In this document: positions 27,469-36,268 of the stretch, in pieces
Layout: the number at the start of each line of letters is the position of its first letter
How positions within the stretch are numbered: the first letter of the stretch is position 1
Assembly: GCF_001885905.1 (NCBI RefSeq)
Contig: NZ_JXKM01000014.1
Location: 1-64,000 of the forward strand
DNA from: Enterococcus devriesei
Lineage (GTDB): Bacteria; Bacillota; Bacilli; Lactobacillales; Enterococcaceae
Length of the DNA: 64,000 nt
Direction of reading: 5' to 3'
The notes under the pieces: model-generated
Seen by the model: only the letters and a program-made list of their open reading frames with translations
Database searches by the model: none
Told to the model about the DNA's origin: nothing
Position numbers and translations under genes: made by a program

Positions 27469-27684
27469 CAAAAAACCTCCTTCAATAAAAGTATACGTTA
27501 GACGATCAATCAAACCAAGTATTTCTGATTCGTCCAAATGAATGTAAAAACTATGGTAAACATTCGTAGCGAGGTGTTCGTCTTTGTTTATAGGAATTTA
27601 ATAAAATCCGTCGGCATTCTTTACTTTTAAACGGAATCAGTTACAATGAACATATAATCTATCTTTAAAGTGAGGTGTGCCAAG

Positions 27685-28329
27685 ATGGAGATGGAACACA
27701 TCAATGAGAATACGATCCGAGTCATTATCGAAAATGAAGACTTAGCTGAACGAGGGATCACTTTTTTGGATCTTTTAGGGAATCATCGTGAAATCGAATC
27801 TTTCTTTTACAGTATTTTGGAAGAAGTCGATATTGAGGATGAGTTTAAGAGCAGCGAAGCGGTAACATTTCAAGTACTGCCTAAAAATGATGGGTTAGAA
27901 CTATTCATCAGCAAGAACTTGACGCCTGAGGATATCAGCAAAATGAATAACTCGACTGAATTTGAGGTCAATGATTTTGATCAATTGATTCGGCAACAGA
28001 TTTTAGCGAATTCGGAAAGTCTTGAAGAGAATAGCAATAAGAACAATCTGCGTGTTTTCCAATTAAGCAGTTTTGAAGATATGATCGAACTTGCAAGCTA
28101 TCATTTTTTAGATGATGCATGGTGCGATTTGTATCTGTTAAATGAGACGTACTATTTACAAGTATACTTCGATCCTGAAATTTATGGAGAGTATGCGTTA
28201 GCCGACACGACGGCGGAGATTTTAGAATATGCCTCAGCCTCTTCCGTCTCTACAGAAATGTTAGAAGAATACGGAAAACTGTTGATGCAGCGTGATGCGA
28301 TCGAGATTACGCGAGCTCATTTCAGCTAA
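27685..28329 (+). CDS. mecA: Adaptor protein MecA
   Basis: 214 aa. The N-terminal domain (MEHINENTIRVIIENEDL, about 1-80) matches the substrate-binding part of MecA. An acidic linker and a C-terminal domain (about 115-214, VFQLSSFEDMIELASY) match the ClpC-binding part. MecA delivers substrates such as competence regulators to ClpCP. GAGGTG precedes the ATG used; another ATG two codons later is possible. It is followed by a terminator and coiA. Confidence 0.92.
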   Translation: MEMEHINENTIRVIIENEDLAERGITFLDLLGNHREIESFFYSILEEVDIEDEFKSSEAVTFQVLPKNDGLELFISKNLTPEDISKMNNSTEFEVNDFDQLIRQQILANSESLEENSNKNNLRVFQLSSFEDMIELASYHFLDDAWCDLYLLNETYYLQVYFDPEIYGEYALADTTAEILEYASASSVSTEMLEEYGKLLMQRDAIEITRAHFS

Positions 28330-28334
28330 ATTGT

Positions 28335-28375
28335 TTTTTAATACCATCGCTGGTTTCAGCGGTGGTATTTTTTTG
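28335..28375 (+). terminator. Terminator after mecA
   Basis: AATACCATCGCTG pairs with CAGCGGTGGTATT, followed by T7. Confidence 0.85.
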
Positions 28376-28429
28376 GTCAATGTTTTATAAGCAAGAGATT
28401 TTTGCGTATCTTTTTATGAGGTGAAGAAG

Positions 28430-29413
28430 ATGTTGTTTGCTTATACTGATGAAAAGAAAATGATTGAAGCGACGAGGGTTAAAGAAAACCAAACTTATTT
28501 TTGTCCAGATTGTGGAGAACGATTGATTCGTAAAGTAGGAAAGGTAAAAATTCCCCACTTCGCACATTTTAGTCATAGCAATTGTGTGGGACTGAGTGAA
28601 GGTGAGACGCCAGAACATTTAGAGCTAAAAGCGCTTTTTTTGAAATGGGGTTCCCGATTTGAAGCCGACTGGAAGCTAGAGCAGCCATTAACCGATTTGC
28701 CCCAAAGACCAGATCTGTTAAATGAGCAATTAGCAGTTGAAATTCAATGTTCAACTATCCAAGGGTCACGTTTGAAGGAGCGAATCATTGGCTATCGGGA
28801 GAAAAACTATCAAGATTGGTGGCTGTTGGGTCAAAGATTGTGGCCCAAAGAAAAATTTACTTCGCTACAAAAGCAATTTTGTGCTTTTGATAAAGAGAAG
28901 GGGTTGCACCTTTGGCTGATTGAAAAAAAGCAGATTCGTTTACTTTACCATATCCATAACAATGAGGGACTGGCCTACCGAGAAAAGCAGTGGCCGGCTT
29001 TTTCACTTCCTTTAAAGCAAATCTTCCATTCAAAGAAGTATCAGAAGCCGCTGAAAATCCTTCCTTCGAAAGAAAATATGCTTGCGAATAAGCAGACGTT
29101 GAGTGTCAAACTGGGTCAAAGCAATCCCGGGATCCTTAAATTGCAGCAGTTTTTCTATCAAGAGCGACGCCATCTCTTGTATCTATCGGAGTGGATCTAT
29201 TTTCCTAGTCGCTATTTTTTCTTTTATCAAGAAGATGTCTTCCTCTTTCGTTATTTGTTTCAAAGGGAAGCAAAGCATGCTTCACGAATTTTCACAAAGT
29301 TTCTGGCTTATCGTGCAGCGAATCAACGAGAGTGGCTTTTTCACCGAGTTAGTCAGCAAGAAATATTGGAACGGCTTTATCTTGAAGCCATTTTTTTGTC
29401 AAAGAAAGGCTAA
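28430..29413 (+). CDS. coiA: Competence protein CoiA
   Basis: 327 aa. An N-terminal zinc-ribbon-like CPDCGERL (near 25-32) with HFAHF precedes a PD-(D/E)xK nuclease-like core (RPDLLNEQLAVEIQCS near 89-104), the CoiA family arrangement. It acts in recombination of incoming DNA during natural transformation. Start ATG follows GAGGTGAAGAAG. It lies between mecA and pepF as in many Firmicutes, so competence genes are retained. Whether the organism is transformable is unknown. Confidence 0.88.
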   Translation: MLFAYTDEKKMIEATRVKENQTYFCPDCGERLIRKVGKVKIPHFAHFSHSNCVGLSEGETPEHLELKALFLKWGSRFEADWKLEQPLTDLPQRPDLLNEQLAVEIQCSTIQGSRLKERIIGYREKNYQDWWLLGQRLWPKEKFTSLQKQFCAFDKEKGLHLWLIEKKQIRLLYHIHNNEGLAYREKQWPAFSLPLKQIFHSKKYQKPLKILPSKENMLANKQTLSVKLGQSNPGILKLQQFFYQERRHLLYLSEWIYFPSRYFFFYQEDVFLFRYLFQREAKHASRIFTKFLAYRAANQREWLFHRVSQQEILERLYLEAIFLSKKG

Positions 29414-29450
29414 AGTTTATTTTTAACCAACTCTTTTTAAAATTACTTTT

Positions 29451-29594
29451 TGTGGAATTATGGTAAGATTGAGGATGAAAAATAGCTAGGATGTCCGATG
29501 CATTAGCCTGTGATTATGTAGGCTGAAGAATACCAGACATTGTGAAGCCTGTTTTTTCCTTAAAAATAGTTTGAAAAGAGTTAGGAGTGTTTTT
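29451..29594 (+). promoter_or_regulatory. pepF promoter and candidate structured leader
   Basis: An extended -10 (TGGTAAGAT at 29461-29469) is followed by a leader of about 120 bases. GATGTC (29490-29495) can pair with GACATT (29536-29541), enclosing AGCCT/AGGCT (29505-29509/29520-29524). The same AGGCT can instead pair with AGCCT at 29546-29550 just before a T run. The two pairings are mutually exclusive, like an attenuator. No known riboswitch class was recognised. Confidence 0.4.
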
Positions 29595-31412
29595 ATGAGT
29601 GAAGCAAAACAATTGCCAAAACGTCAAGAGATTCCAGCTGAATTGACCTGGGACTTAACGAAAATTTTTGCGGATGATGCGGCCTTTGAAAAGGAGTTTC
29701 AGTCTCTATCTGCTGAATTATCTAAAGTCACGGAGATCAAAGGAACACTGCATCAAGGAGCCGTGGATTTTCTTACAGCGATCGAATATGTCTTAGATAT
29801 CTATCGTAAAGCTGAAGTTATTTACGTATATGCCCATTTAAAAAATGATGAGGATACAGCGAATGCGACGAATCAAGCGCTTTATGCTCGCGCGTCTAGC
29901 TTGATCGCCCAAGTCAGTGAAGCAGTCAGCTGGTTTGAACCGGAAATGCTGCAACTTTCTGATGATGCGATCTGGAATTATTTTGAAGTAGAACCGAAAC
30001 TTGAATTGTATCGTCATTTTGTTGAACAGATCATTTCGGAAAGAGCGCACATTTTACCAGCAGAACAGGAAGCATTGCTGGCTGGTGCCAGTGAGATTTT
30101 TGGCAGTGCATCAGACACGTTTTCAATTATGAACAACGCGGACTTAAAATTCCCAGTTGTTAAAAATGAAGCCGGTGAAGATGTTCAATTAACGCATGGT
30201 GTCTATGGTCAGCTGTTGGAAAGTACGGACCGAAAAGTCAGAGAGCAAGCTTTTAAGGCCTTGTATTCAGTCTATCATCAATTCCGAAATACCTTCGCTT
30301 CGACCTTGAGCGCTCACGTGAAGAATCATAATTACAAAGCTAAGGTACGGGGATATTCTTCTGCTCGCGCGGCGGCGCTAAGCGGGAATCACATTCCGGA
30401 AGATGTCTATGAGACGCTGACTTTAGTGGTCAACCAATACTTACCGTTATTGCATCGCTATGTTGAACTGCGGAAGGAATTGTTAGAACTTGAAGACTTG
30501 CATATGTACGATCTATATACGCCGCTTTTAGCAGAAGCTCCGATTAAATATACTTATGAAGAAGCCCAAGCCAAAGCACTTGAAGCGCTGAAACCACTAG
30601 GAGAAGATTATTTAAGTGTGGTAAAAAAAGCTTTCGCTGAACGTTGGATCGATGTCGTTGAAAACCAAGGGAAACGTAGTGGCGCTTATTCTTCAGGCGC
30701 TTATGATACCCAGCCTTATATTTTATTAAACTGGCATGATCGTTTAGACGAGTTGTATACTTTAGTCCACGAAATGGGTCACAGTGTTCACAGCTATTTC
30801 ACTCGCAGCACTCAGCCTTATGTTTACGGGGATTATTCGATTTTCTTAGCAGAGATCGCTTCGACTACCAATGAAAATATTTTAACTAGTTATTTACTAC
30901 AAACGGAGAAAGATCCGAAGGTCCGCGCCTATATTATCAATCATTTCCTTGATGGCTTTAAAGGCACGATTTTCCGTCAGACACAGTTTGCGGAATTTGA
31001 ACATTTTATTCACACCGCTGATGCAGCAGGTGATCCATTGACCAGTGAATATCTAAGCAAATATTACGGTGAGCTGAACGCAAAATATTATGGCCCAATC
31101 GTGATCAATGATGAAGAAATCAAGGATGAATGGTCACGGATTCCGCATTTCTACTATAACTATTACGTGTATCAATATGCGACGGGTTTTTCAGCAGCGA
31201 TTGCTTTGTCAAAACGAATTGTTGAAGGAGAGCCTGAGGCCTTAGAAAAATATTTGACTTATTTGAAATCGGGCAGTAGCGATTATCCGATCGAAGTTAT
31301 GAAGCGGGCCGGCGTCGATATGACCCAGCCAGCGTATATCGAAGATGCGATGGAAGTTTTCGCTTTACGTCTCGATGAATTAGAGGAATTAGTAGCAGAA
31401 TTAAAACAATAA
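29595..31412 (+). CDS. pepF: Oligoendopeptidase F
   Basis: 605 aa M3-family zinc metallopeptidase. Zinc motif HEMGH at 392-396 (H392, E393, H396) with the downstream Glu in SIFLAEIAST. Helical N-terminal part about 1-200. It hydrolyses oligopeptides of roughly 7-17 residues in the cytosol. Start ATG follows TTAGGAGTG. The gene ends at a strong terminator. A possible attenuated leader upstream suggests regulated expression. Confidence 0.93.
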   Translation: MSEAKQLPKRQEIPAELTWDLTKIFADDAAFEKEFQSLSAELSKVTEIKGTLHQGAVDFLTAIEYVLDIYRKAEVIYVYAHLKNDEDTANATNQALYARASSLIAQVSEAVSWFEPEMLQLSDDAIWNYFEVEPKLELYRHFVEQIISERAHILPAEQEALLAGASEIFGSASDTFSIMNNADLKFPVVKNEAGEDVQLTHGVYGQLLESTDRKVREQAFKALYSVYHQFRNTFASTLSAHVKNHNYKAKVRGYSSARAAALSGNHIPEDVYETLTLVVNQYLPLLHRYVELRKELLELEDLHMYDLYTPLLAEAPIKYTYEEAQAKALEALKPLGEDYLSVVKKAFAERWIDVVENQGKRSGAYSSGAYDTQPYILLNWHDRLDELYTLVHEMGHSVHSYFTRSTQPYVYGDYSIFLAEIASTTNENILTSYLLQTEKDPKVRAYIINHFLDGFKGTIFRQTQFAEFEHFIHTADAAGDPLTSEYLSKYYGELNAKYYGPIVINDEEIKDEWSRIPHFYYNYYVYQYATGFSAAIALSKRIVEGEPEALEKYLTYLKSGSSDYPIEVMKRAGVDMTQPAYIEDAMEVFALRLDELEELVAELKQ

Positions 31413-31418
31413 TGGTGG

Positions 31419-31454
31419 ATGAAGCTAGGAAAAGTTTTCCTAGCTTCTTTTTTG
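31419..31454 (+). terminator. Terminator after pepF
   Basis: GAAGCTAGGAAAA pairs with TTTTCCTAGCTTC, followed by T6. Confidence 0.9.
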
Positions 31455-31751
31455 TCTTCCACTGAAATATGTTTTTCGGGTTAGAAAATTTTTTCGACAT
31501 TTTAAGCAATGGCCGGCTGGATGAACGGGCTCTTTGAAGTACGTTTTACATACTATTCTACTAATTCATTACAAAGTAAAAGTTGTAGAAGAGAACTAAC
31601 ATATCAGCATCAAACCAAGCATGCTTGCGAGGTCTCTAATTATGTGAAAAATAATTTATTTGTATTCAAATTGTTGAAAGAAAATTTACAATTGGAATTT
31701 CTCTTTTAAGAATGAGTATGCGAGAATTAGCATAAAAGGGGGTGGATACAG

Positions 31752-32930
31752 ATGCATAAACCAGAGAGACGCGACAAGATCGATCTGCTGTTGAAGTTGT
31801 CTATTGCAATGATGTTTATTACTGGTTTTTTGATCTTTATGTATCCATTCGTAGTTGATTCGATCAATAATTTTGTTGACCAACAGCGACTAGAAGAAGT
31901 TCAAGATAAAATGGAAGCTCGTTCTGATGCCGATAAAAAGAAACGCTTAGATAAATTAGAACAGGAAAACAAAAAACTGCGAACGATTATTCCTGGAGCG
32001 GGAAGTTTTGATGATCCTTTTGAAAGTTCTCTACGAGGGACTAAAAGTCCCAAGAAGGAATACTATGAAAAACATATGATCGGAGCTATTTTTATTCCTA
32101 AAATCAAAGTAAGCTTGCCGGTCTATGATCAAACGGATGACTTTTTGTTGGATAAGGGTGCGACTGTTTTACAGGGAACCTCTTTTCCTGTTGGCGGGTC
32201 AAGCACCCATTCAGTAATCACAGGACATTCTGGTTTGCCAGATAAAATGCTGTTTACTGACTTGGAAGAATTAAAGAAGCAGGACAAGTTTTACCTACAT
32301 ATAGAAGGAAAAAAATTAGCTTATCAAGTAGAAAAGATTGAAAGAGTCAAACCTGATAACTTTAGTGCGCTCAAAATTGAAAAGAATCGCGACTTAGTGA
32401 CGCTATTAACTTGTACACCTTATGGCGTTAATAGTCATCGTTTATTGGTCAAGGCCCATCGGATTAAATACCCGGTTCAAGCGGCTGAGAAAATCAAAGA
32501 AACAGAGAAGTACCATCGTCGGCGCGTTTTTTATTTAGTAGCGGGTTGTCTGTTTTTCTTAATTATTTTTGGCTATTTTGTTTGGCGCAAGATTATCCTT
32601 TATCAATCGAAGAAACGAGATTACAATTTTGTCTTTTATCTCTACGAAGCGGGTAAACCAGTGCCAGGTATTCGTGCCTTGTTGACACAAAAACGCGACG
32701 TGGTTCGTTTTGAGGGTAAACTAGTTCATACGGTCAGTGATGCGAATGGAAAAATTGAATTTCAGCAAATTCCCGGTGGTGTTTATCGAGTTGAGACCGA
32801 AAATGGTCTAAGTGTGAAAGGAAAAGTTTGGCGCCTGAAGGATCGCAAATTCAAAATTTTAGGACGCCGAGGCTATAAGTTGATGAAGCAACTGATTAAG
32901 CATTACGTGATCGAAAGCAAGGTGAAGTAG
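31752..32930 (+). CDS. Class C sortase with CnaB-like C-terminal tail (copy 1)
   Basis: 392 aa. TM segment about 13-35, then a charged linker. A class C lid motif DPF is at 88-90. The sortase core has H159 (TGHSGLP), C221 (TLLTC) and R230. A second TM segment lies at about 259-279, followed by basic residues. Class C sortases polymerise pilins or anchor LPxTG proteins. Unusually, about 110 residues follow the second TM (280-392), including GKIEFQQIPGGVYRVETE (333-350), which resembles the CnaB/SpaA fold of pilins. By the positive-inside rule this tail would be cytoplasmic. No LPxTG or pilin gene is nearby. Ribosome site AAAGGGGGTGG. A near-identical design follows 1 base downstream. Confidence 0.88.
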   Translation: MHKPERRDKIDLLLKLSIAMMFITGFLIFMYPFVVDSINNFVDQQRLEEVQDKMEARSDADKKKRLDKLEQENKKLRTIIPGAGSFDDPFESSLRGTKSPKKEYYEKHMIGAIFIPKIKVSLPVYDQTDDFLLDKGATVLQGTSFPVGGSSTHSVITGHSGLPDKMLFTDLEELKKQDKFYLHIEGKKLAYQVEKIERVKPDNFSALKIEKNRDLVTLLTCTPYGVNSHRLLVKAHRIKYPVQAAEKIKETEKYHRRRVFYLVAGCLFFLIIFGYFVWRKIILYQSKKRDYNFVFYLYEAGKPVPGIRALLTQKRDVVRFEGKLVHTVSDANGKIEFQQIPGGVYRVETENGLSVKGKVWRLKDRKFKILGRRGYKLMKQLIKHYVIESKVK

Positions 32931-32931
32931 C

Positions 32932-34107
32932 ATGGGCCAGACTTCTAAAAAAGGTGCAAAAAAGCAAATGATTAGTAAGATCTTAATGATCTTCGTCTTT
33001 CTGACTGGCGTGCTAGTGATGACCTATCCCTTTTATATTAATGCGGTGAATAATTTTATCGATGAAAAACGAATGGAAGAGGTTCAACGGCAAAATCAAG
33101 AACAAAATCAAGAGCAAGTTCGTAAAACCAAAGAAAAAATGAAAAAACGCAACGAAGAGCTGAAGAAAAATGGTCTGATTCCATTAGCCGATCCTTTTAC
33201 CAATGACAATGAACGTAGAATCGTTTCTGATAAATATATCCGCAGCCATTTAATTGGAGCCATTAGCATCCCAAGTATTGAGATTACACTACCATTATTT
33301 GACATGACGAATGAGAAACTATTGCAAGAAGGGGCGACAGTTCTGCAAGGAACTTCCTATCCCACTGGTGGAATTGATACGCATTCAGTGATTTCAGCGC
33401 ATAGTGGCTTACCTGAGAAAAAACTTTTTACTGATTTAGAAGAGGTGAAGATCGGTGAGGTTTTCGTCATTACTTTGTTTGAAGAAAAGCTGGCTTATAA
33501 GGTGGATAAAATCGATGTGGTCGATCCGAAAGATACTTCGATTATTGAGATTGATCCGGGTCGAGATATTGTTACGTTGTTGACCTGTACGCCTTATATG
33601 ATTAATAGTCACCGCTTATTAGTGACAGGCCATCGAGTTCCTTATACTGAAGAAATGGCGAAAGCAATCGACCAAGCGAATAAAACACGAAATTTGAAAC
33701 AGATGCTGACTTTAATTGGTTTATTGTTGACAGTTTTACTGCTGCTTATAGGCGTTTATCGAGCGATCCATGCGTACTTATTGAAGATGCGCTCTTTCAA
33801 TTTGAATTTGGCACGAGAAGATAGAACTGGAGTTGGTTTGGCGGATAAACAGTTTGCTATATATAGTAAAAATGGGAAACGACCGATTCAAAGAGACGGG
33901 GTACCACTAATAGTGAGGACTGATGAAAAAGGCCATGCACGGTTTGAAAATATTCCTGGTGGAGTCTACTGCATTAAAGAAACCAGTGGGATCAGTTTTA
34001 AAGTAGGAATTAAAAAATTAAGACAAGAAAAAATTAGTCTATATTTGACGAAGCCACAAAAGGAATACATTTTTACTAGAGAAAATCGTGTGCGGATCAA
34101 AAAATAA
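32932..34107 (+). CDS. Class C sortase with CnaB-like C-terminal tail (copy 2)
   Basis: 391 aa paralogue of the preceding gene, same layout: TM about 14-37, lid DPF at 87-89, H157 (SAHSGLP), C219 (TLLTC), R228, second TM about 257-276, then a tail of about 115 residues. The tail holds TDEKGHARFENIPGGVYCIK (330-349), a clear CnaB/SpaA-like signature, but without an obvious isopeptide-forming lysine in its first strand. A Gln/Glu/Lys-rich segment (51-80) links the first TM to the core. It is cotranscribed with copy 1 and ends at a terminator. Substrates are unknown. Confidence 0.88.
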   Translation: MGQTSKKGAKKQMISKILMIFVFLTGVLVMTYPFYINAVNNFIDEKRMEEVQRQNQEQNQEQVRKTKEKMKKRNEELKKNGLIPLADPFTNDNERRIVSDKYIRSHLIGAISIPSIEITLPLFDMTNEKLLQEGATVLQGTSYPTGGIDTHSVISAHSGLPEKKLFTDLEEVKIGEVFVITLFEEKLAYKVDKIDVVDPKDTSIIEIDPGRDIVTLLTCTPYMINSHRLLVTGHRVPYTEEMAKAIDQANKTRNLKQMLTLIGLLLTVLLLLIGVYRAIHAYLLKMRSFNLNLAREDRTGVGLADKQFAIYSKNGKRPIQRDGVPLIVRTDEKGHARFENIPGGVYCIKETSGISFKVGIKKLRQEKISLYLTKPQKEYIFTRENRVRIKK

Positions 34108-34148
34108 AAAAGCTGTCATTGCTTTAATAAGCAATGACAGCTTTTTTT
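34107..34148. terminator. Bidirectional terminator
   Basis: AAGCTGTCATTGCTT pairs perfectly with AAGCAATGACAGCTT, with A and T runs on either side. Confidence 0.9.
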
Positions 34149-34796
34149 TCAAATGAGCGATAGGTGACTTTCTGGTGGAACCCGTTTAAATGACGTATTT
34201 TTACTTTGAGACTTTAAAAATGCCACCAATAAATCCGGCGTATTATATGTATTTAGGATATGAAGGATCGTATCGCAGCCTTCAATTCGAACACCAGCGT
34301 CGCAGTCTCCATCGTAATTGTAAATGACGGCAGAAGGATGCAAAGTAATCTCCATCTCGTTAGCGATCTGTTGATCAGCTAAAAAAGCTTCATTTGCAAA
34401 TTCAGAACGACGATCCTCTAAAAACATTTCCAAATCGCCACCAATTTGGGTGAATAATTGAATCGCTAACTTTTTTGAATAAGGTTTATTTTCTTCGCCC
34501 ACCGCCTGTTGCAGTGCAATCAAAAAGTCGCGTCCGCGTTTTTTTCCTTGAAGCTGCGCCGCTTTGACATCTAAAGCAGCAGAATAAATTTCTTGAGATA
34601 AGTCTTTACGTAAGTGGAGGTCTTTTTCTGATCCGCCAATCCGTTTCATAAATTCAGAAATCGTCTTGAGATTCATAATAGGGACCAGACGTAATTGGAT
34701 CTTGAGATCACATTGATCAATCAGTTCAATTACACGCCGCTCGATAGTTAAACATTTTTTACCGATCGGATTAACAAACAAATAAATCTCAATCAC
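34149..34796 (-). CDS. spxH: ClpXP adaptor SpxH (DsbA-like, YjbH family)
   Basis: 215 aa, thioredoxin/DsbA-like fold. The N-terminal IYLFVNPIGKKC (4-15) sits where DsbA has CxxC; only one Cys remains, as in YjbH-type adaptors. The family brings Spx to ClpXP for degradation, and spx is about 8 kb upstream. GTG start, with GGAGG seven bases before it. It overlaps the end of the CYTH gene by four bases. This gene order (pepF, yjbH, CYTH, relQ, nadK, rluD) matches other Firmicutes except for the sortase pair. Confidence 0.82.
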   Translation of the reverse strand: MIEIYLFVNPIGKKCLTIERRVIELIDQCDLKIQLRLVPIMNLKTISEFMKRIGGSEKDLHLRKDLSQEIYSAALDVKAAQLQGKKRGRDFLIALQQAVGEENKPYSKKLAIQLFTQIGGDLEMFLEDRRSEFANEAFLADQQIANEMEITLHPSAVIYNYDGDCDAGVRIEGCDTILHILNTYNTPDLLVAFLKSQSKNTSFKRVPPESHLSLI

Positions 34797-35401
34797 CGAG
34801 GGTCCTCCTTTCTATCATCCAGTTGCTGTTGAGCTGCAACTGCTCGCGCGATCTTATTTTGGGTTGCGCGATAAGGTAAGTCAAATTTGTGCAAGAATTG
34901 TTTGAAGTCTTGCAAGGAGAACTGTTCGTTGGGTACTTCAAGCTCCAGTTCAAAATCATGCTGTCCACTGTACCAGCTTTCATCCAGTGCTAATTTTCCT
35001 TCAGGAATGTTCAATTCTCCACGTTGAGTAGTTAATTTACCAATTAGTCTTAGTTCATTAAAGTTGATGTTTAATAAGTCTAAACGCTGCAAAATTTCTT
35101 TTGCGTCAAAAGCAAAGCGATGCTTCGTAAGAGCCACTTCAACTTGTTCAGTTGTTAACGAGTCGGTTACTTCTAAAAGACCAACGGCTTGCGGAACTTT
35201 CAAAGTTGCTTCTGCATGTTTATCAAACTGACGAATCCTTAAGCCCATATGATTCTCTTTCAACTGCCAATCTACAGTATCGTAGTACAAATTGGTTTGT
35301 TTGATGGTTTGAGAAGGCGAGAGTTGATAGAAACGGAAGACATGTTCATACTCTGACTGTGTTAACATCGACTTGAATTCGATTTCAATTTCTTCTCTCA
35401 A
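34793..35401 (-). CDS. CYTH-domain phosphohydrolase (YjbK-like)
   Basis: 202 aa with the CYTH signature E-x-E-x-K in EIEIEFK near residues 4-10. Alternating acidic and basic strand residues, such as GLRIRQF and EATLKVP, would line the triphosphate tunnel. CYTH proteins hydrolyse tripolyphosphate or related triphosphates with divalent metal; the physiological substrate here is unknown. TTG start with GAGG eight bases upstream. Translationally coupled to spxH and divergent from relQ. Confidence 0.83.
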   Translation of the reverse strand: MREEIEIEFKSMLTQSEYEHVFRFYQLSPSQTIKQTNLYYDTVDWQLKENHMGLRIRQFDKHAEATLKVPQAVGLLEVTDSLTTEQVEVALTKHRFAFDAKEILQRLDLLNINFNELRLIGKLTTQRGELNIPEGKLALDESWYSGQHDFELELEVPNEQFSLQDFKQFLHKFDLPYRATQNKIARAVAAQQQLDDRKEDPR

Positions 35402-35602
35402 TACACTAACCTCTATTTATATTTTTCCTATTATAAGGTAACCTTACATAGATTAACATATTCCGTCAAATAATTAGCCTAGTGTTTGTGAAAATGTTAG
35501 TATTTTGTAATATTTGTTAAACAACAAAAATGTCAGAATTTTTTCTCCGAGAGGTTTGTGATAAGATAGGGAAGGAATGGAAAAAGAAGCGAGGGATTTG
35601 CG

Positions 35603-36268
35603 ATGGAGAGAGACTGGGATACATTTCTTGCCCCCTATGAATTAGCAGTTGCTGAGTTAAAAATTAAGCTGCGAGGATTGCGAAAACAGTACCGCAATAG
35701 CGGTGAACATGTTCCAATTGAATTTGTTACAGGTCGGGTAAAACCCGTTGAAAGTATTTTAAATAAAGCTGAGTTGCGAGGGATTGCCTTAAATCGGTTG
35801 GAAGATGAAATGTCTGATATGGCTGGTATGCGAATTATGTGCCAGTTTGTGGAGGACATTCATTTAGTCGTGGATATTTTGCGCCGACGTAATGATATGA
35901 AAATTATTCAAGAGCGTGATTACATCACCAATCGTAAGGCCAGCGGCTATCGCTCGTATCATCTGGTGATTGAATACCCTGTCCAGATGTTAGAGGGCGA
36001 GAAGAAGCTCTTGGCTGAAATCCAAATCCGAACGCTGTCTATGAATTTTTGGGCAACGATCGAGCACTCATTGAATTATAAATATAAAGGACAAATTCCT
36101 GAAGATATTGATCAACGCCTGTTTCGGGCGGCGGAGGCAGCTTATCAACTAGATGAAGAAATGTCTAGCATTCGTGATGAAATCCAAGAAGCACAACACT
36201 TGTTTAATCGTAAGGAACAAAAAAAGGAAGTGAGACAGCGTGGTATTACGGATCGGGATCATCCATAA
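35603..36268 (+). CDS. relQ: Small alarmone synthetase RelQ
   Basis: 221 aa, a stand-alone (p)ppGpp synthetase. The synthetase domain covers about residues 45-175: RMIMCQFVEDIH-type substrate strand, GYRSYHLVIEYP near 115-126, and EIQIRTLSMNFWATIEHSLNYK near 138-159. No hydrolase, TGS or ACT domain, as expected for RelQ. A C-terminal helix promotes tetramers in the family. It makes basal or stress-induced alarmone. The 3' end overlaps nadK by 29 bases, so the two are coupled; rluD and mgtE follow. Confidence 0.92.
   Translation: MERDWDTFLAPYELAVAELKIKLRGLRKQYRNSGEHVPIEFVTGRVKPVESILNKAELRGIALNRLEDEMSDMAGMRIMCQFVEDIHLVVDILRRRNDMKIIQERDYITNRKASGYRSYHLVIEYPVQMLEGEKKLLAEIQIRTLSMNFWATIEHSLNYKYKGQIPEDIDQRLFRAAEAAYQLDEEMSSIRDEIQEAQHLFNRKEQKKEVRQRGITDRDHP

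Noticed and set aside
31509-31709. 66-codon plus-strand ORF between pepF and the sortase genes
   Set aside because: No ribosome site, mixed composition without any family resemblance, and it lies in the likely promoter region of the sortase operon.
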